Shown here: positions 19,261-29,030 of the stretch, one piece after another
Layout of the letters: the number at the start of each line of letters is the position of its first letter
Numbering within the stretch: the stretch's first letter is position 1
Assembly: GCF_018139485.1 (NCBI RefSeq)
Contig: NZ_JAGSNF010000015.1
Span: 62,001-126,000, forward strand
DNA: 64,000 nt
Origin: Phycicoccus avicenniae
GTDB taxonomy: Bacteria > Actinomycetota > Actinomycetes > Actinomycetales > Dermatophilaceae
Direction of reading: 5' to 3'
Notes under the pieces: generated by a model
Told to the model about the DNA's origin: nothing
The model's database searches: none
What the model saw: only the letters and a program-made list of their open reading frames with translations
Position numbers and translations under genes: made by a program

Positions 19261-19310
19261 CCACGAAGGGCCCGGTGTGCACCGCACACCGGGCCCTTCG
19301 TCGTGGGTCG
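19261..19310. terminator. strong bidirectional terminator between bL37 and rsrA
   Basis: CACGAAGGGCCCGGTGTG pairs with CACACCGGGCCCTTCGTCGTG around a 5-nt loop, an almost perfect stem of about 18 bp. It serves bL37 on the plus strand and sigH-rsrA on the minus strand. Confidence 0.85.
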
Positions 19311-19315
19311 TCGGG

Positions 19316-19603
19316 TCAGCCGCGCCCGGACGGACGGTCCTGGCTCGTCATCCGGACCGTCGTGATCCGCTGCACGACCTGCATCCGCAGGCTCTCCGGC
19401 GCGGCCTGCTCGACGCAGGAGCGACGCACGACCTGCTTCACGGCGGCGTCCAGGTCGTGCTCGGCGAGGCACGGGCGGCACTCGGACAGGTGGCTCGCGA
19501 CCCGGCGCACGTCCTCGGGGCTCATCTCGCCGTCGAGGTACTCGTAGATGTGGTGCAGGACCTCGGAACAGTCGCTGTGCCCTGCGTGCTGGGTGTCGGA
19601 CAT
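19316..19603 (-). CDS. rsrA: redox-sensing zinc anti-sigma factor, RsrA type
   Basis: A 95-residue zinc-binding anti-sigma factor (ZAS). The motif His38-x3-Cys42-x2-Cys45 lies in SHLSECRPCL, with another Cys at 12 and one at 63. In this family oxidation of the Cys pair releases zinc and frees the partner sigma factor. It overlaps the sigma gene by TGATG, so partner synthesis is coupled. It is annotated elsewhere as mycothiol-system anti-sigma factor. The start is the ATG giving the family N-terminus, DCSEVLHHIYEYLDGE. Confidence 0.93.
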   Translation of the reverse strand: MSDTQHAGHSDCSEVLHHIYEYLDGEMSPEDVRRVASHLSECRPCLAEHDLDAAVKQVVRRSCVEQAAPESLRMQVVQRITTVRMTSQDRPSGRG

Positions 19604-20241
19604 CACTCCTCCTCCGCCCCGACCAGACCCCGCTCCCGGGCGTACCCGGTGAGCAGGGAGCGCAGCTGCCGGCGCCCGCGGTGCAGGCGCGACATGACGG
19701 TGCCGATCGGGGTTCCCATGATCTCGGCGATCTCCTTGTACGCGAATCCCTCGACGTCCGCGAGGTAGACGGCGAGGCGGAAGTCCTCCGGGAGGTCCTG
19801 CAGCGCCCGCGTCACCTCGGTGTCGGGCAGGTGCTCCAGGGCCGCGGCCTCGGCCGACTTCAGACCGGCCGAGGTGTGCGACTCGGCCCGGGCGAGCTGG
19901 TAGTCCTCGACGTCGGAGCTGTCCGACTGCTGCGGCTGCCGCTGCTTCTTGCGGTACGTGTTGATGTAGGTGTTCGTGAGGATGCGGTACATCCACGCGC
20001 GCAGGTTGGTGCCGGGCTTGTACTGGTGGAAGGCAGCGTAGGCCTTGGCGTACGTCTCCTGCAGCAGGTCCTCGGCGTCCGCGGGGTTGCGCGTGGTGCG
20101 CATGGCCGCCGCGTACAGCTGGTCCAGGAGCGGGAGGGCCTCGCGCTCGAAACGGGCCTGACGCTCGGAGGGGGTCTCGGTGGCGACGTCGACCTCGGCG
20201 TCCGCGACGTCGGGCTCGAGCGGTGTCTGGGGGGTGCTCAT
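19603..20241 (-). CDS. sigH: ECF sigma factor of the SigH/SigR (thiol-oxidative stress) type
   Basis: A 212-residue group IV sigma factor. Region 2 reads [31 protein letters not shown] and [20 protein letters not shown]; region 4 reads [46 protein letters not shown]. The order sigma-RsrA and the sequence fit SigH of mycobacteria and SigR of Streptomyces, which control thioredoxin and mycothiol genes. A TAGGCT box ends 8 nt before the ATG. Autoregulation through a GGAAT-type -35 was looked for and not seen. The assignment to SigH rather than another ECF is by partner and sequence. Confidence 0.93.
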   Translation of the reverse strand: MSTPQTPLEPDVADAEVDVATETPSERQARFEREALPLLDQLYAAAMRTTRNPADAEDLLQETYAKAYAAFHQYKPGTNLRAWMYRILTNTYINTYRKKQRQPQQSDSSDVEDYQLARAESHTSAGLKSAEAAALEHLPDTEVTRALQDLPEDFRLAVYLADVEGFAYKEIAEIMGTPIGTVMSRLHRGRRQLRSLLTGYARERGLVGAEEE

Positions 20242-20249
20242 CGCCTCCC

Positions 20250-20255
20250 AGCCTA
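20250..20255 (-). promoter_or_regulatory. -10 box of sigH-rsrA
   Basis: On the minus strand TAGGCT is followed by GGGAGGCG and the ATG at 20241. The start may be leaderless, or GGGAGG may act as a short-spaced ribosome site. Confidence 0.4.
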
Positions 20256-20351
20256 ACCGGCCGGTGCGTGGGGGCGAGGTGTCCAGGACGAACACGGCGG
20301 CAGCCTTCCCTCGGGGACTCGGACGGGGGTGGAACGCGGCCGGACGCCCGG

Positions 20352-20984
20352 TCATTCCGCCCGCGGCTGCGCGGCCACGGCGTCGAGCACGGCTGCGACG
20401 CACCGGCCCACCTCCGCCGCGGCCGCCTCGAGGGAGTGGGTCCCCGGCACGAGCCGCAGGTCGGCGCCCTCCGGGAGCGCCGCCCGCACCTCGCCGGGGG
20501 CGCCGAACGGGTCACGCTCCCCGTGGACCAGGTGGACGGGGACGCCGGTCGCCGACGGCGCCGCGAGCTCCGGCGCCCGCGACCGCTCCGGTCGGCCGGG
20601 CGGGTGGAGGGGGAAGGACAGCGCGAGCACCGCGTCGGCCCCCACGAGCGCGGCCGTGCGGCAGGCCACGCGGGCCCCCGCGCTCCGTCCGCCGACCACG
20701 AGCGGACGGACCGGCGGCAGGGCCGACACCACGGCGAGCCACACGGGGTCGAGCCGGGCGGGGCCGGGTCCCATCCGCTTGCCCGCCACCCGCCACGGCT
20801 GGTCGACGAGGGCGACCCGCCAGCCCCGGTCCACCGCCACGTCCCGGACGGCGAGCACGTCGTCGGTCCAGCGCAGGCCGCCGGCGCCGTGCCCGAGGAC
20901 GAGCAGACCGGCCGCGTCGCGCGCCGGGCCGGCCAGCGTCGCCCGGGCCTCCCCCACGTCGGTCGGGACGACGAGGACGCTCAC
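20352..20984 (-). CDS. alpha/beta-fold hydrolase (KANL3/Tex30-like)
   Basis: A 210-residue small hydrolase. The oxyanion region is VLGHGAGGL, the nucleophile elbow [10 protein letters not shown], the acid in [10 protein letters not shown] and the base in GTHSLE, in canonical order. No signal peptide is visible. The protein resembles the KANL3/Tex30-type hydrolases with GGRSMG elbows. GTG start overlaps the SRAP gene stop (GTGA), so it is co-translated with a DNA-repair gene; substrate unknown. Confidence 0.85.
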   Translation of the reverse strand: MSVLVVPTDVGEARATLAGPARDAAGLLVLGHGAGGLRWTDDVLAVRDVAVDRGWRVALVDQPWRVAGKRMGPGPARLDPVWLAVVSALPPVRPLVVGGRSAGARVACRTAALVGADAVLALSFPLHPPGRPERSRAPELAAPSATGVPVHLVHGERDPFGAPGEVRAALPEGADLRLVPGTHSLEAAAAEVGRCVAAVLDAVAAQPRAE

Positions 20985-21820
20985 GACGGCGGCCCGAGGA
21001 CCTCGCCCGTCATCGGGTCGACGACCCCGACGAGGTCGGACTTCGGCACGGGCTCGAGCAGCTGCGGGCCATTCGACCGGTTCGAGCTGACCGCGCGTGA
21101 CACCGGGTGGGCGGTGAAGCGACCGGGGGCGCGGGGCTCGAGCAGGGGCAGGACGTCCTGCGGTCCGGCCGCGGGGTCGAGCCACGTCGCGAGGTCCTCG
21201 GGGTCGAGGACGACCGGCTGCCGGTCGTGGATGCGGTCCAGTCCGGGCTCCGCGGCGCTCGTCACGACGGTGAAGGTCGCGAGCCACGCCGACGGGTCGT
21301 CGGCGTCGGTGACGTCCGGGTCGCGCCAGAACTCGTGGAGGCCGGCCATCGCCACGGACCCTCCGTCGGCCCGGCTGGTGAAGAAGGGCTGCTTCCGGGG
21401 CTTGCCCTTGGCGTCGAGGGCGGTCGGCGACACCTGCCACTCGTACCAGCCCCGCGCCGGGACGACGCAGCGACGGGCCGCGAGGGCTCGGGAGTAGGCC
21501 GGCTTGTCGGCGACGGTCTCGGCGCGCGCGTTGATCATCCGCGCTCCCCCGCCCGGGTCCTTCGACCAGGACGGGACGAGCCCCCACGTGAGGAGGCGCA
21601 GCTGCCGGACGGGTGGCGCCTCCCGGTCCTCCCGCGGGGGCCGGGCGAGGACGACGGGCGCCTGCTTCGTCGGGGCCATGTTGTGGTCGGGACGACCGGG
21701 CGGCGGGTCCTGCGGGTTCCTCAGGACGCTGCGGGACGGCTCGCCGGTGCGGTCCTGCTCGACCTCGAACTCGAGGACGAGCTCGTCCGGGTTCGCCGTC
21801 GCGGCGTAGCGACCACACAT
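20981..21820 (-). CDS. SRAP-domain protein (YedK/HMCES family)
   Basis: A 279-residue SOS-response-associated peptidase-fold protein. The catalytic Cys2 is in MCGRYA, which becomes N-terminal after Met removal. NARAET, RCVVPARGWYEW (Glu) and RIHDRQPVVL (His) complete the known active site. Family members crosslink covalently to abasic sites in single-stranded DNA and shield them. Length is slightly long for the family because of an Arg/Pro-rich insert near residues 35-65. A TAGCCT box ends 6 nt before the ATG. Confidence 0.95.
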   Translation of the reverse strand: MCGRYAATANPDELVLEFEVEQDRTGEPSRSVLRNPQDPPPGRPDHNMAPTKQAPVVLARPPREDREAPPVRQLRLLTWGLVPSWSKDPGGGARMINARAETVADKPAYSRALAARRCVVPARGWYEWQVSPTALDAKGKPRKQPFFTSRADGGSVAMAGLHEFWRDPDVTDADDPSAWLATFTVVTSAAEPGLDRIHDRQPVVLDPEDLATWLDPAAGPQDVLPLLEPRAPGRFTAHPVSRAVSSNRSNGPQLLEPVPKSDLVGVVDPMTGEVLGPPS

Positions 21821-21826
21821 GGCCTC

Positions 21827-21832
21827 AGGCTA
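21827..21832 (-). promoter_or_regulatory. -10 box of the SRAP gene
   Basis: On the minus strand TAGCCT, then 6 nt (GAGGCC), then ATG; leaderless spacing. Confidence 0.5.
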
Positions 21833-21907
21833 CGCAGCGTCGCCCCCGCGCACTACGGTAGGTCGGGTACTCCTGACCAGCAGGAAACCCGACCCCGGAG
21901 GTAGCGG

Positions 21908-22450
21908 ATGTCCCTGGTGCGCCGCATCGCCCGCCCCATGCTCGCCTCGATGTTCGTCGTCGGGGGTGTGGACCAGCTGAAGAAGCCCGCGGCCAAGTCG
22001 GGCGTCGCCCGGCCGGTCGTCGAGAAGGTCGCCCCCTTGCTCCGGCTGCCCGAGGACACCGAGCTCCTCGTGCGCGCCAACGGGGTCGTCATGGTCGGCG
22101 CCGGCACGATGCTCGCCCTGGGCAAGATGCCCCGGGTCTCCGCGGTGCTCCTCGCCGCGACCCTCGTCCCGACGACCGTCGCGGCCCACCGCTTCTGGGA
22201 GGAGGAGGACCCGGACACCCGGGCCATGCAGAAGATCCAGTTCCTCAAGAACCTCGGCATGCTGGGCGGGGTCCTGCTCGCCGCCGTCGACACCGAGGGT
22301 CGGCCGGGGCTGGCGTACCGGGCCCACCTGGCCTCCGAGAGCGCCCAGCGCACCGCGCGGACCACCCGGCGCGAGACCCGGCACGCGGTCCGGACCGCGA
22401 CGACGGAGGCACGTCTCAAGGCCGCCCAGGGCCGCCATGCCTTCTCCTGA
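21908..22450 (+). CDS. DoxX family membrane protein
   Basis: A 180-residue DoxX-like protein. It begins [20 protein letters not shown], typical of the family, and has about four membrane segments (6-24, 58-75, 82-97, 110-127), followed by a basic, Thr/Arg-rich cytoplasmic tail. Mycobacterial DoxX members take part in redox and thiol homeostasis, but no function is established here. GGAGG lies 6 nt before the ATG. Its end overlaps aroA by 14 nt. Confidence 0.82.
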   Translation: MSLVRRIARPMLASMFVVGGVDQLKKPAAKSGVARPVVEKVAPLLRLPEDTELLVRANGVVMVGAGTMLALGKMPRVSAVLLAATLVPTTVAAHRFWEEEDPDTRAMQKIQFLKNLGMLGGVLLAAVDTEGRPGLAYRAHLASESAQRTARTTRRETRHAVRTATTEARLKAAQGRHAFS

Positions 22451-23729
22451 CTGGGACGCCCCCACCGCCGGGGCACCGGTCGACGCCCGGGTCGTGCTGC
22501 CCGGGAGCAAGTCGCTGACCAACCGCTACCTCGTCCTGGCCGCCCTCGCGAGCGACGTGTCCCGGCTGCGGGCGCCGCTGCGCTCCCGGGACACGATGCT
22601 CATGGCGGGCGCCCTCCGCGCCCTCGGGGTCGGCGTCGAGGACGTCGACGACGGGGACTGGGTCGTCACCCCCGCACGGCTGACCGGTGACACCGACGTC
22701 GCGTGCGGGCTCGCCGGCAACGTGATGCGCTTCGTCCCCCCGCTCGCCGGGCTCGCCGACGGCCCGGTCCGGTTCGACGGCGACGTCGAGGCCCGCCGCC
22801 GGCCGATGGCCCCGGTCCTGGACGGCCTGCGCGGCCTCGGGGTCCGGGTCGAGGACGACGGTCGCGGCGCCCTGCCCTTCACCGTCCACGGCGCCGGAGC
22901 CGTCCGCGGTGGGTCGGTGACGATCGACGCGTCCGCGTCCTCGCAGTTCGTCTCCGGCCTGCTGCTGTCGGGGGCCCGCTTCGAGCAGGGCGTCACCGTC
23001 CACCACGACGGCAAGAGCGTGCCGAGCCTGCCGCACATCGAGATGACCGTCGAGACGCTGCGCGACGCCGGGGTCGTCGTCGACGACGGCGACGTCCACA
23101 CCTGGCGGGTCGAGCCGAGCGAGGTCAACGCCCTCGACGTCCAGGTCGAGCCCGACCTGTCGAACGCCGCCCAGTTCCTCGGCGCGGCCCTCGTCACCGG
23201 GGGTCGCGTGCACGTCCCGGGCTGGCCGCAGTACACGACCCAGGGCGGCGACTTCGTCCGCGACGTCCTCGACATGATGGGCGCCGAGGTCGTCCTGGAC
23301 CGCGGCGGGCTCACGGTCACCGGCGGCGAGGAGATCCTCGGCATCGACGTCGACCTCCACGACTCCAGCGAGCTCACCCCCGTCGTCGCCGCGCTCTGCG
23401 CCCTCGCCGACTCCCCCAGCGTCATCCGCGGCGTCGCCCACATCCGCGGCCACGAGACGGACCGCCTCGCCGCGCTGAACGCCGAGCTGTCCGCGCTCGG
23501 TGCCGAGGTCGAGGAGACCGAGGACGGTCTACGGATCCGCCCCGCCGCCCTCAGCGGAGGCACCTTCCACACCTACGCCGACCACCGGATGGTCATGGCG
23601 GGCGCCGTCCTGGGCCTGCGCGTCCCGGGGGTCGTCGTCGAGGACGTCGCGACGGTCGGCAAGACGATGCCGGAGTTCACGACGCTCTGGGACCGGATGC
23701 TCGACGCCCAGGTCACGGCCGAGGTCTGA
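22437..23729 (+). CDS. aroA: 3-phosphoshikimate 1-carboxyvinyltransferase (EPSP synthase)
   Basis: A 430-residue enzyme of the shikimate pathway, joining shikimate-3-phosphate and phosphoenolpyruvate to give EPSP, the target of glyphosate. The N-terminal [17 protein letters not shown] binds phosphate. [15 protein letters not shown] replaces the usual GNAGTAMR with a GNVMRF variant. [30 protein letters not shown] and [11 protein letters not shown] follow. It overlaps the DoxX gene by 14 nt and rsgA by TGATG. Confidence 0.96.
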   Translation: MPSPDWDAPTAGAPVDARVVLPGSKSLTNRYLVLAALASDVSRLRAPLRSRDTMLMAGALRALGVGVEDVDDGDWVVTPARLTGDTDVACGLAGNVMRFVPPLAGLADGPVRFDGDVEARRRPMAPVLDGLRGLGVRVEDDGRGALPFTVHGAGAVRGGSVTIDASASSQFVSGLLLSGARFEQGVTVHHDGKSVPSLPHIEMTVETLRDAGVVVDDGDVHTWRVEPSEVNALDVQVEPDLSNAAQFLGAALVTGGRVHVPGWPQYTTQGGDFVRDVLDMMGAEVVLDRGGLTVTGGEEILGIDVDLHDSSELTPVVAALCALADSPSVIRGVAHIRGHETDRLAALNAELSALGAEVEETEDGLRIRPAALSGGTFHTYADHRMVMAGAVLGLRVPGVVVEDVATVGKTMPEFTTLWDRMLDAQVTAEV

Positions 23730-24754
23730 TGGCGCGGTCGGTCCGGGACTACGACGAGTCCGACGTCCGCGTGCGGCCGGGCCGCCGCGGCTCCCGGCCC
23801 CGCACGAAGGAGCGCCCCGCGCACCGCGAGGCCGTCCCCGGCCGGGTCGTCACCGTCGACCGCGGCCGGTACACGACGCTGGTCGACGAGGACGGCCTCC
23901 CCCGCGTCGTCCTCGCCATGCGGGCCCGCGAGCTCGGGCGCAAGGGCATCGTCGTCGGCGACCGGGTCGCCCTCGTCGGGGACGTCTCCGGGGCGGACGG
24001 CAGCCTCGCGCGGATCGTCCGGGTGGAGCCGCGCAGCACCGTCCTGCGTCGGACCGCCGACGACACCGACCCCGTCGAGCGCGTCGTCGTCGCCAACGCC
24101 GACCAGCTCGTCGTCGTCTCGGCGCTCGCCGACCCCGAGCCACGACCCCGCCTCATCGACCGGTGCCTCGTCGCCGCCTACGACGCCGACATGGACCCGC
24201 TCCTGGTCCTCACCAAGGCCGACCTCACCGACCCGGCACCGTTCCTCGCCCAGTACGCCCCGCTGTCGGTCCCCCACGTCGTCGTCGCGCGTCGCGACGG
24301 AGGCGTCGACGGCCTCGACGCCGTCCGCGAGGCCCTCGCCGGCCGGACGAGCGTGCTCGTCGGGCACTCGGGCGTCGGCAAGTCCACGCTCGTCAACGCC
24401 CTCGTCCCCGCAGCGGGCCGGGCCACCGGGGTCGTCAACGACGTCACCGGCCGCGGCCGGCACACCTCGACCTCGGCGGTCGCCCTCGCGCTGCCGGACG
24501 ACGTGGGATGGGTCGTCGACACCCCCGGCATCCGGTCCTTCGGGCTCGCGCACGTCGACCCCGAGCGGATCGTCCACCACTTCCCGGACCTCGAGCCGGG
24601 AACGGCGGACTGCCCGCGTGGCTGCAGCCACGACGAGGAGGAGTGCGCCCTCGACGCCTGGGTCGAGGGCGGGAACGCCGGAGCGGCCGGGCCGTCACGG
24701 CTGGAGTCGCTGCGCCGCCTGCTGCGGACGCGCACGTCCGCAGCAGGCGACTGA
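23729..24754 (+). CDS. rsgA: ribosome small-subunit-dependent GTPase A
   Basis: A 341-residue circularly permuted GTPase that helps mature the 30S subunit. Order: basic N-terminus, OB-fold (GRVVTVDRGRYTTLV), G4 as LLVLTKADL, G1 as VGHSGVGKSTLVN, G3 as VVDTPGIRSFGL, then the C-terminal zinc motif CPRGCSHDEEECAL (Cys-x3-Cys-His-x5-Cys). The ATG overlaps the aroA stop; the frame upstream is aroA shadow. aroA-rsgA adjacency is common in actinobacteria. Confidence 0.96.
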   Translation: MARSVRDYDESDVRVRPGRRGSRPRTKERPAHREAVPGRVVTVDRGRYTTLVDEDGLPRVVLAMRARELGRKGIVVGDRVALVGDVSGADGSLARIVRVEPRSTVLRRTADDTDPVERVVVANADQLVVVSALADPEPRPRLIDRCLVAAYDADMDPLLVLTKADLTDPAPFLAQYAPLSVPHVVVARRDGGVDGLDAVREALAGRTSVLVGHSGVGKSTLVNALVPAAGRATGVVNDVTGRGRHTSTSAVALALPDDVGWVVDTPGIRSFGLAHVDPERIVHHFPDLEPGTADCPRGCSHDEEECALDAWVEGGNAGAAGPSRLESLRRLLRTRTSAAGD

Positions 24755-24758
24755 CGCC

Positions 24759-25910
24759 TCAGCGCAGGTGGTCGGACTCGGTCGTCGTGTCGTCGAGCCG
24801 TCGCTCGTCCTCGGTGACGCCCGTCCCGGCGGGGTTCTCGTCACCGACGTCGGCGACGTCGGGGGTCGCGAACCGGGTGTCCGGCGCGAGGCCGCTCACG
24901 TCGGTCGTCTCGACGACCTGGCGCGGCTCGGCGAAGTGGCACGCCGACGGGTGCTCCCCGGTACCGTCCGCCCGCAGCTCGAGCTGCGGCTCGTCGGTCT
25001 TGCAGACGTCCTGGGCCTTCCAGCAGCGGGTGTGGAACCGGCAGCCCGAGGGCGGGTTGGCCGGCGAGGGGACGTCGCCCTGGAGGACGATCTGGTCCCG
25101 CTTGCCGCGCAGCGTGGGGTCGGGCACCGGGACCGCCGACAGCAGCGCCTGGGTGTACGGGTGCGTCGGACGGGAGTAGACCTCGTCCTCCTCCCCGATC
25201 TCGGCGAGCTTGCCGAGGTACATGACACCCACCCGGTCGGAGATGTGCCGGACGACGGACAGGTCGTGCGCGATGAACACGTACGCCAGGCCGAGCTCGT
25301 CCTGCAGCTTCTCCATGAGGTTGACGACCTGGGCCTGGACCGAGACGTCGAGCGCCGAGACGGGCTCGTCGCAGATGAGCACCTTCGGGTTGAGCGCGAT
25401 GCCCCGGGCGATGCCGATGCGCTGCCGCTGGCCACCGGAGAACTGGTGGGGGTAGCGGTTGATGTGCTCCGGGTTGAGCCCGACGAGCTCGAGGAGCTCC
25501 TGGACCCGCGCCCGGCGCCCGCCCTTCGGGACGACGTCGGGGTGGATCTCGAAGGGCTCGCCGATGATGTCGGCGACCGTCATCCGGGGGTTGAGCGAGG
25601 TGTACGGGTCCTGGAAGACGATCTGGATGTCACGGCGCAGCTTGCGCATCGTGCGACCGGAGGCCGCCGTCCAGTCCTGCCCCTCGAACTCGACGGTGCC
25701 CGCGGTGGGCTCCTCGAGCCGCATGAGGAGCCGTCCGAGCGTGGACTTCCCGCAGCCGGACTCACCGACGATGCCGAGGGTCTCGCCCTTGTAGAGCTCG
25801 AAGCTCACCCCGTCGACGGCCTTGACCTGGCCGACGGTGCGCCGGAGGACACCGGCCTTGACGGGGTAGTGCTTGACCAGGTCGTTGGCCTTGAGGACGA
25901 CCTCAGGCAT
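24759..25910 (-). CDS. oligopeptide ABC transporter ATP-binding protein (OppF/DppF type)
   Basis: A 383-residue ATPase. Walker A is [12 protein letters not shown] near residue 53, the signature [16 protein letters not shown] near 158, Walker [14 protein letters not shown] next, and the H-loop [12 protein letters not shown]. The C-terminal oligopeptide-transporter domain has four Cys ([14 protein letters not shown]..., then ACHF) that in related proteins bind an iron-sulfur cluster. An acidic extension of about 45 residues follows. It overlaps the preceding ATPase by 8 nt and ends the operon 5 bp from rsgA, convergently. Confidence 0.94.
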   Translation of the reverse strand: MPEVVLKANDLVKHYPVKAGVLRRTVGQVKAVDGVSFELYKGETLGIVGESGCGKSTLGRLLMRLEEPTAGTVEFEGQDWTAASGRTMRKLRRDIQIVFQDPYTSLNPRMTVADIIGEPFEIHPDVVPKGGRRARVQELLELVGLNPEHINRYPHQFSGGQRQRIGIARGIALNPKVLICDEPVSALDVSVQAQVVNLMEKLQDELGLAYVFIAHDLSVVRHISDRVGVMYLGKLAEIGEEDEVYSRPTHPYTQALLSAVPVPDPTLRGKRDQIVLQGDVPSPANPPSGCRFHTRCWKAQDVCKTDEPQLELRADGTGEHPSACHFAEPRQVVETTDVSGLAPDTRFATPDVADVGDENPAGTGVTEDERRLDDTTTESDHLR

Positions 25911-26937
25911 CGAGAACCTCCTCGGCGAAGTGGCAGGCGGACAGCCGGCCGGGCGCGACCTCGCGCAGCGGCGGGACGTCCGTACGGCAGACGTCGCGGG
26001 CCATCCGGCACCGCGGGTTGAAGGCGCAGCCCGGGGGGATCCGCATGAGGTTCGGCGGCAGGCCGCCGATCGCGGCGAGCGTCTGGCCCTTCTGGTCCAG
26101 CCGCGGGATCGACTCGAGCAGGCCCCGGGTGTACGGGTGCGCCGGCGAGGCGTAGAGCTCGTCGACGTTCGCCTTCTCCACGAGCCGGCCGGCGTACATG
26201 ACGGCGATCCGGTCCGCGACGTCGGCGACGACGCCGAGGTCGTGGGTGATGAGGATGAGCCCCATCTGGCGCTCCTCCTGCAGCTCCTGGAGCAGCGACA
26301 TGATCTGCGCCTGGACGGTGACGTCGAGGGCGGTCGTCGGCTCGTCGGCGATGAGCACCGCCGGGTCGAGCGCGATGGCCATCGCGATCATGATGCGCTG
26401 GCGCATGCCGCCGCTGAACTGGTGCGGGTAGGCCTTGACCCGGTCGCGGGCGGCGGGGATCTGCACCCGCTCCATGAGCCGGACGGCCTGGTCGAGGGCG
26501 TCGGACTTGTTCATCCCACGGTGGGTGCGGAACATCTCGGCGATCTGCCAGCCGACCGGGAAGACCGGGTTCAACGAGGACAGGGCGTCCTGGAAGATGA
26601 TCGAGATCTCCGGGCCGCGGACGTGCCGCCGCTGCTCGTCCGGCATCGTCAGCAGGTCCTGGCCGCAGTAGCGGATGGACCCCTGCGGGATGACCGCCGG
26701 AGGCATGTCGAGGATGCCCATGATCGCCTGCGCGGTCACCGACTTGCCCGAGCCCGACTCGCCGAGGATGGCGAGCGACTCACCCTGGTCGAGGTGGAAG
26801 CTCACCCCGTTGATGGCGCGCGCGACCCCCTCCTCGGTGTGGAACTCGACGTGCAGGTCCTCGACGTCGAGGAGGCGGCCGTCGACCGGTTCGTAGGTGT
26901 GGCCCGAGGGCTTGGTCTTCGTCGTGGTGTCAGTCAT
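25903..26937 (-). CDS. oligopeptide ABC transporter ATP-binding protein (OppD/DppD type)
   Basis: A 344-residue ATPase. Walker [14 protein letters not shown]-loop [12 protein letters not shown], signature [17 protein letters not shown], Walker [14 protein letters not shown] and H-loop [13 protein letters not shown] are all intact, followed by the C-terminal region with [14 protein letters not shown]. It pairs with OppF to drive uptake of peptides by the two permeases. It lies 3 nt after the dppC-type gene. Confidence 0.94.
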   Translation of the reverse strand: MTDTTTKTKPSGHTYEPVDGRLLDVEDLHVEFHTEEGVARAINGVSFHLDQGESLAILGESGSGKSVTAQAIMGILDMPPAVIPQGSIRYCGQDLLTMPDEQRRHVRGPEISIIFQDALSSLNPVFPVGWQIAEMFRTHRGMNKSDALDQAVRLMERVQIPAARDRVKAYPHQFSGGMRQRIMIAMAIALDPAVLIADEPTTALDVTVQAQIMSLLQELQEERQMGLILITHDLGVVADVADRIAVMYAGRLVEKANVDELYASPAHPYTRGLLESIPRLDQKGQTLAAIGGLPPNLMRIPPGCAFNPRCRMARDVCRTDVPPLREVAPGRLSACHFAEEVLDA

Positions 26938-26940
26938 GGG

Positions 26941-27879
26941 TCACCGGCTCTTCGGGTCGAAGGCGTCACGGACGGCGTCGCCGAGCATGATGAACGCGAG
27001 CACCGTGAGGCTGAGGAACAGGCTCGGGAACAGGATCATGTGCGGCGTCGTGCGCAGGCCGACGATGGAGTCGTTGATCATGACGCCCCAGGACACGACC
27101 GGCGGGGTGAGCCCGATGCCGAGGAAGGACAGCGTGGCCTCGGCGGCGATGTAGGCACCGAGGTTGATCGTCGCGACGACGATCATCGGGCCCATCGCGT
27201 TCGGGATGATGTGCGAGCGGATGATCCGCCACGGGCTCGCGCCCAGCGCCTTCGTCGCCCGGATGTAGTCGTTCGGCAGGACCGTGAGGACGCTGGAGCG
27301 CATGAGCCGCGCCAGGCTCGGCCAGCCGAAGATCGTCAGGGCGAGCACGACCTTGAAGATGACGCCGAAGTAGGACGTGAAGCTGTCGGCGAGGGCCGAC
27401 ATGAAGAGGATCGCACCGAGGATGAACGGCACCGCGAAGAACATGTCCGTGATCCGCGAGATGATCCCGTCGATCCAGCCGCCGTTGTAGGCCGCGAGCG
27501 TGCCGATCATGCCGCCCACGAGCACGGTGAACGTCGTCGTGAAGATCCCGACGAGGATCGAGGCCCGGGCGCCGTAGATGACGCGGGAGTAGATGTCGTA
27601 GCCCTGGAAGTCCCGGCCGAACCAGGCGTCCGAGCTCGGCAGCGACCGGGACTCGCGCAGGATCGACTCGTTGGGGCTCACGGTCGTGAAGAGGCTCGGC
27701 CAGATCGCCATGAGGACGAAGACCGAGATGAGGGCCGCCGACACCCAGAAGAGCGGGCTGCGGGCCAGCTGGCGGCGGGCGTCGGCCCCCAGCGAGCGGG
27801 CCGGGGCCGCGTCACCCCCCTCGGGGGCGGACTGCTGGGGGGCCGTGGGGCTGTCTTGGCGGACGCTGGTGTCAGTCAT
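26941..27879 (-). CDS. oligopeptide ABC transporter permease (OppC/DppC type)
   Basis: A 312-residue inner-membrane permease with about six membrane segments. The N-terminal tail of about 38 residues is polar; the first helix is PLFWVSAALISVFVLMAIWP. The EAA loop reads RATKALGASPWRIIRSHIIPN, which contacts the ATPases. RDFQGYDIYSRVIYGARASI is family-typical. It overlaps the oppB-type gene by 8 nt. Confidence 0.94.
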   Translation of the reverse strand: MTDTSVRQDSPTAPQQSAPEGGDAAPARSLGADARRQLARSPLFWVSAALISVFVLMAIWPSLFTTVSPNESILRESRSLPSSDAWFGRDFQGYDIYSRVIYGARASILVGIFTTTFTVLVGGMIGTLAAYNGGWIDGIISRITDMFFAVPFILGAILFMSALADSFTSYFGVIFKVVLALTIFGWPSLARLMRSSVLTVLPNDYIRATKALGASPWRIIRSHIIPNAMGPMIVVATINLGAYIAAEATLSFLGIGLTPPVVSWGVMINDSIVGLRTTPHMILFPSLFLSLTVLAFIMLGDAVRDAFDPKSR

Positions 27880-28798
27880 GGCTGATCCTGGGGTCGAGGA
27901 ATCCGTAGAGCAGGTCGACGAGGAGGTTGACGAAGAGGTACACGATGACGAGGGCGGTGACCGCGCCGACGACGGCGACGCCGTCGCGGGTCTGGATCCC
28001 TCGGAAGATGTACCCCCCGACCCCTTGGATGTTGAAGATCCGCTCGGTGACGATGGCGCCGCCGAGCAGCGCGCCGAAGTCGTAGCCGACGAAGGTGACG
28101 ACCGGGATCATCGAGTTGCGCAGGGCGTGCAGACCGACGGTGCGCGACCTCGTGAGGCCCTTCGCGGTCGCCGTGCGGACGTAGTCCGAGCGCAGGTTCT
28201 CCGACAGGTTGGTGCGGGTGAGGCGGGCGACGTAGGCGATCGACAGCGAGCCGAGCACCATGGCGGGTAGCAGCAGCTGGTAGACGGTCGCGTCCCCGGA
28301 GACGGTCACGGGGAACCACCCCAGCCGGACGCCGAGGAAGTACTGCCCGACGGCGCCGATGACGAAGATCGGGATGGAGATGACGACCAGGGTCGAGACG
28401 AGGACGAGGTTGTCGACGAACCTCCCCTTGCGCATCCCGGACAGGATGCCGGCGGCGATGCCGATGACCACCTCGAAGCCCACCGCCATGAGGGCGAGCT
28501 TGCCGGTGACCTGGTAGCGCTGCTCCAGGTCCTGGGCCACGGGGACCTCGTACTGGTTCTCGCCCAGGTCGCCCTGGGCCACCTGCCCGAGGTACTTGAC
28601 GTACCGCAGGGGCAGGGGGTCGTTCAGGTTGTTCTCCTCGTAGTACTTCGCGATGTAGGCCTCGGAGCACGGGCGCTCGCCGCACTTGCCCGCGGTGGGG
28701 TCACCGGGGAGTGCGAAGACCATCGCGAAGATCAGGAACATGGTGCCCAGGATCACGGGGATCATCTGGAGCAGCCGTCGCACGACGTACTTGCTCAC
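27872..28798 (-). CDS. oligopeptide ABC transporter permease (OppB/DppB type)
   Basis: A 308-residue permease beginning MSKYVVRRLLQMIPVILGTM, with six membrane segments and the EAA loop TATAKGLTRSRTVGLHALRN. The periplasmic loop between helices 1 and 2 has two Cys (GKCGERPCSE), which could form a disulfide. GTG start with GAGGAG 6 nt upstream. It lies 232 nt after the binding-protein gene, with a strong hairpin between. Confidence 0.94.
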   Translation of the reverse strand: MSKYVVRRLLQMIPVILGTMFLIFAMVFALPGDPTAGKCGERPCSEAYIAKYYEENNLNDPLPLRYVKYLGQVAQGDLGENQYEVPVAQDLEQRYQVTGKLALMAVGFEVVIGIAAGILSGMRKGRFVDNLVLVSTLVVISIPIFVIGAVGQYFLGVRLGWFPVTVSGDATVYQLLLPAMVLGSLSIAYVARLTRTNLSENLRSDYVRTATAKGLTRSRTVGLHALRNSMIPVVTFVGYDFGALLGGAIVTERIFNIQGVGGYIFRGIQTRDGVAVVGAVTALVIVYLFVNLLVDLLYGFLDPRISHD

Positions 28799-28962
28799 GT
28801 CGTCTCCTCACAGCGGGTCTGTCGGGGGCCGAGCGGTGGCTCGACCACGGTGGACGCGGGGCCGTCACGGATGTCGACGGCGACGCGAAGGGAGACACTA
28901 CTCCCGGTGACCGGGAGGATCCGGGATCGGACCCCGCGATCGCGGGCGCGCCTCCGACACGC

Positions 28963-29001
28963 GGCTCGGCCTGCCGGTGTGGTGCACCGACAGGCCGAGC
29001 C
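28963..29001 (-). terminator. hairpin between oppA and oppB
   Basis: Arms GGCTCGGCCTG (28963-28973) and CAGGCCGAGCC (28991-29001) match perfectly, with GGTG/CACC also pairing inside. It follows the oppA stop by about 30 nt and precedes the permease genes, so it probably limits read-through or protects the oppA mRNA end. Confidence 0.75.
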
Positions 29002-29030
29002 ATGTGCGTTGCGGAGTGATCCGCGTCAGG

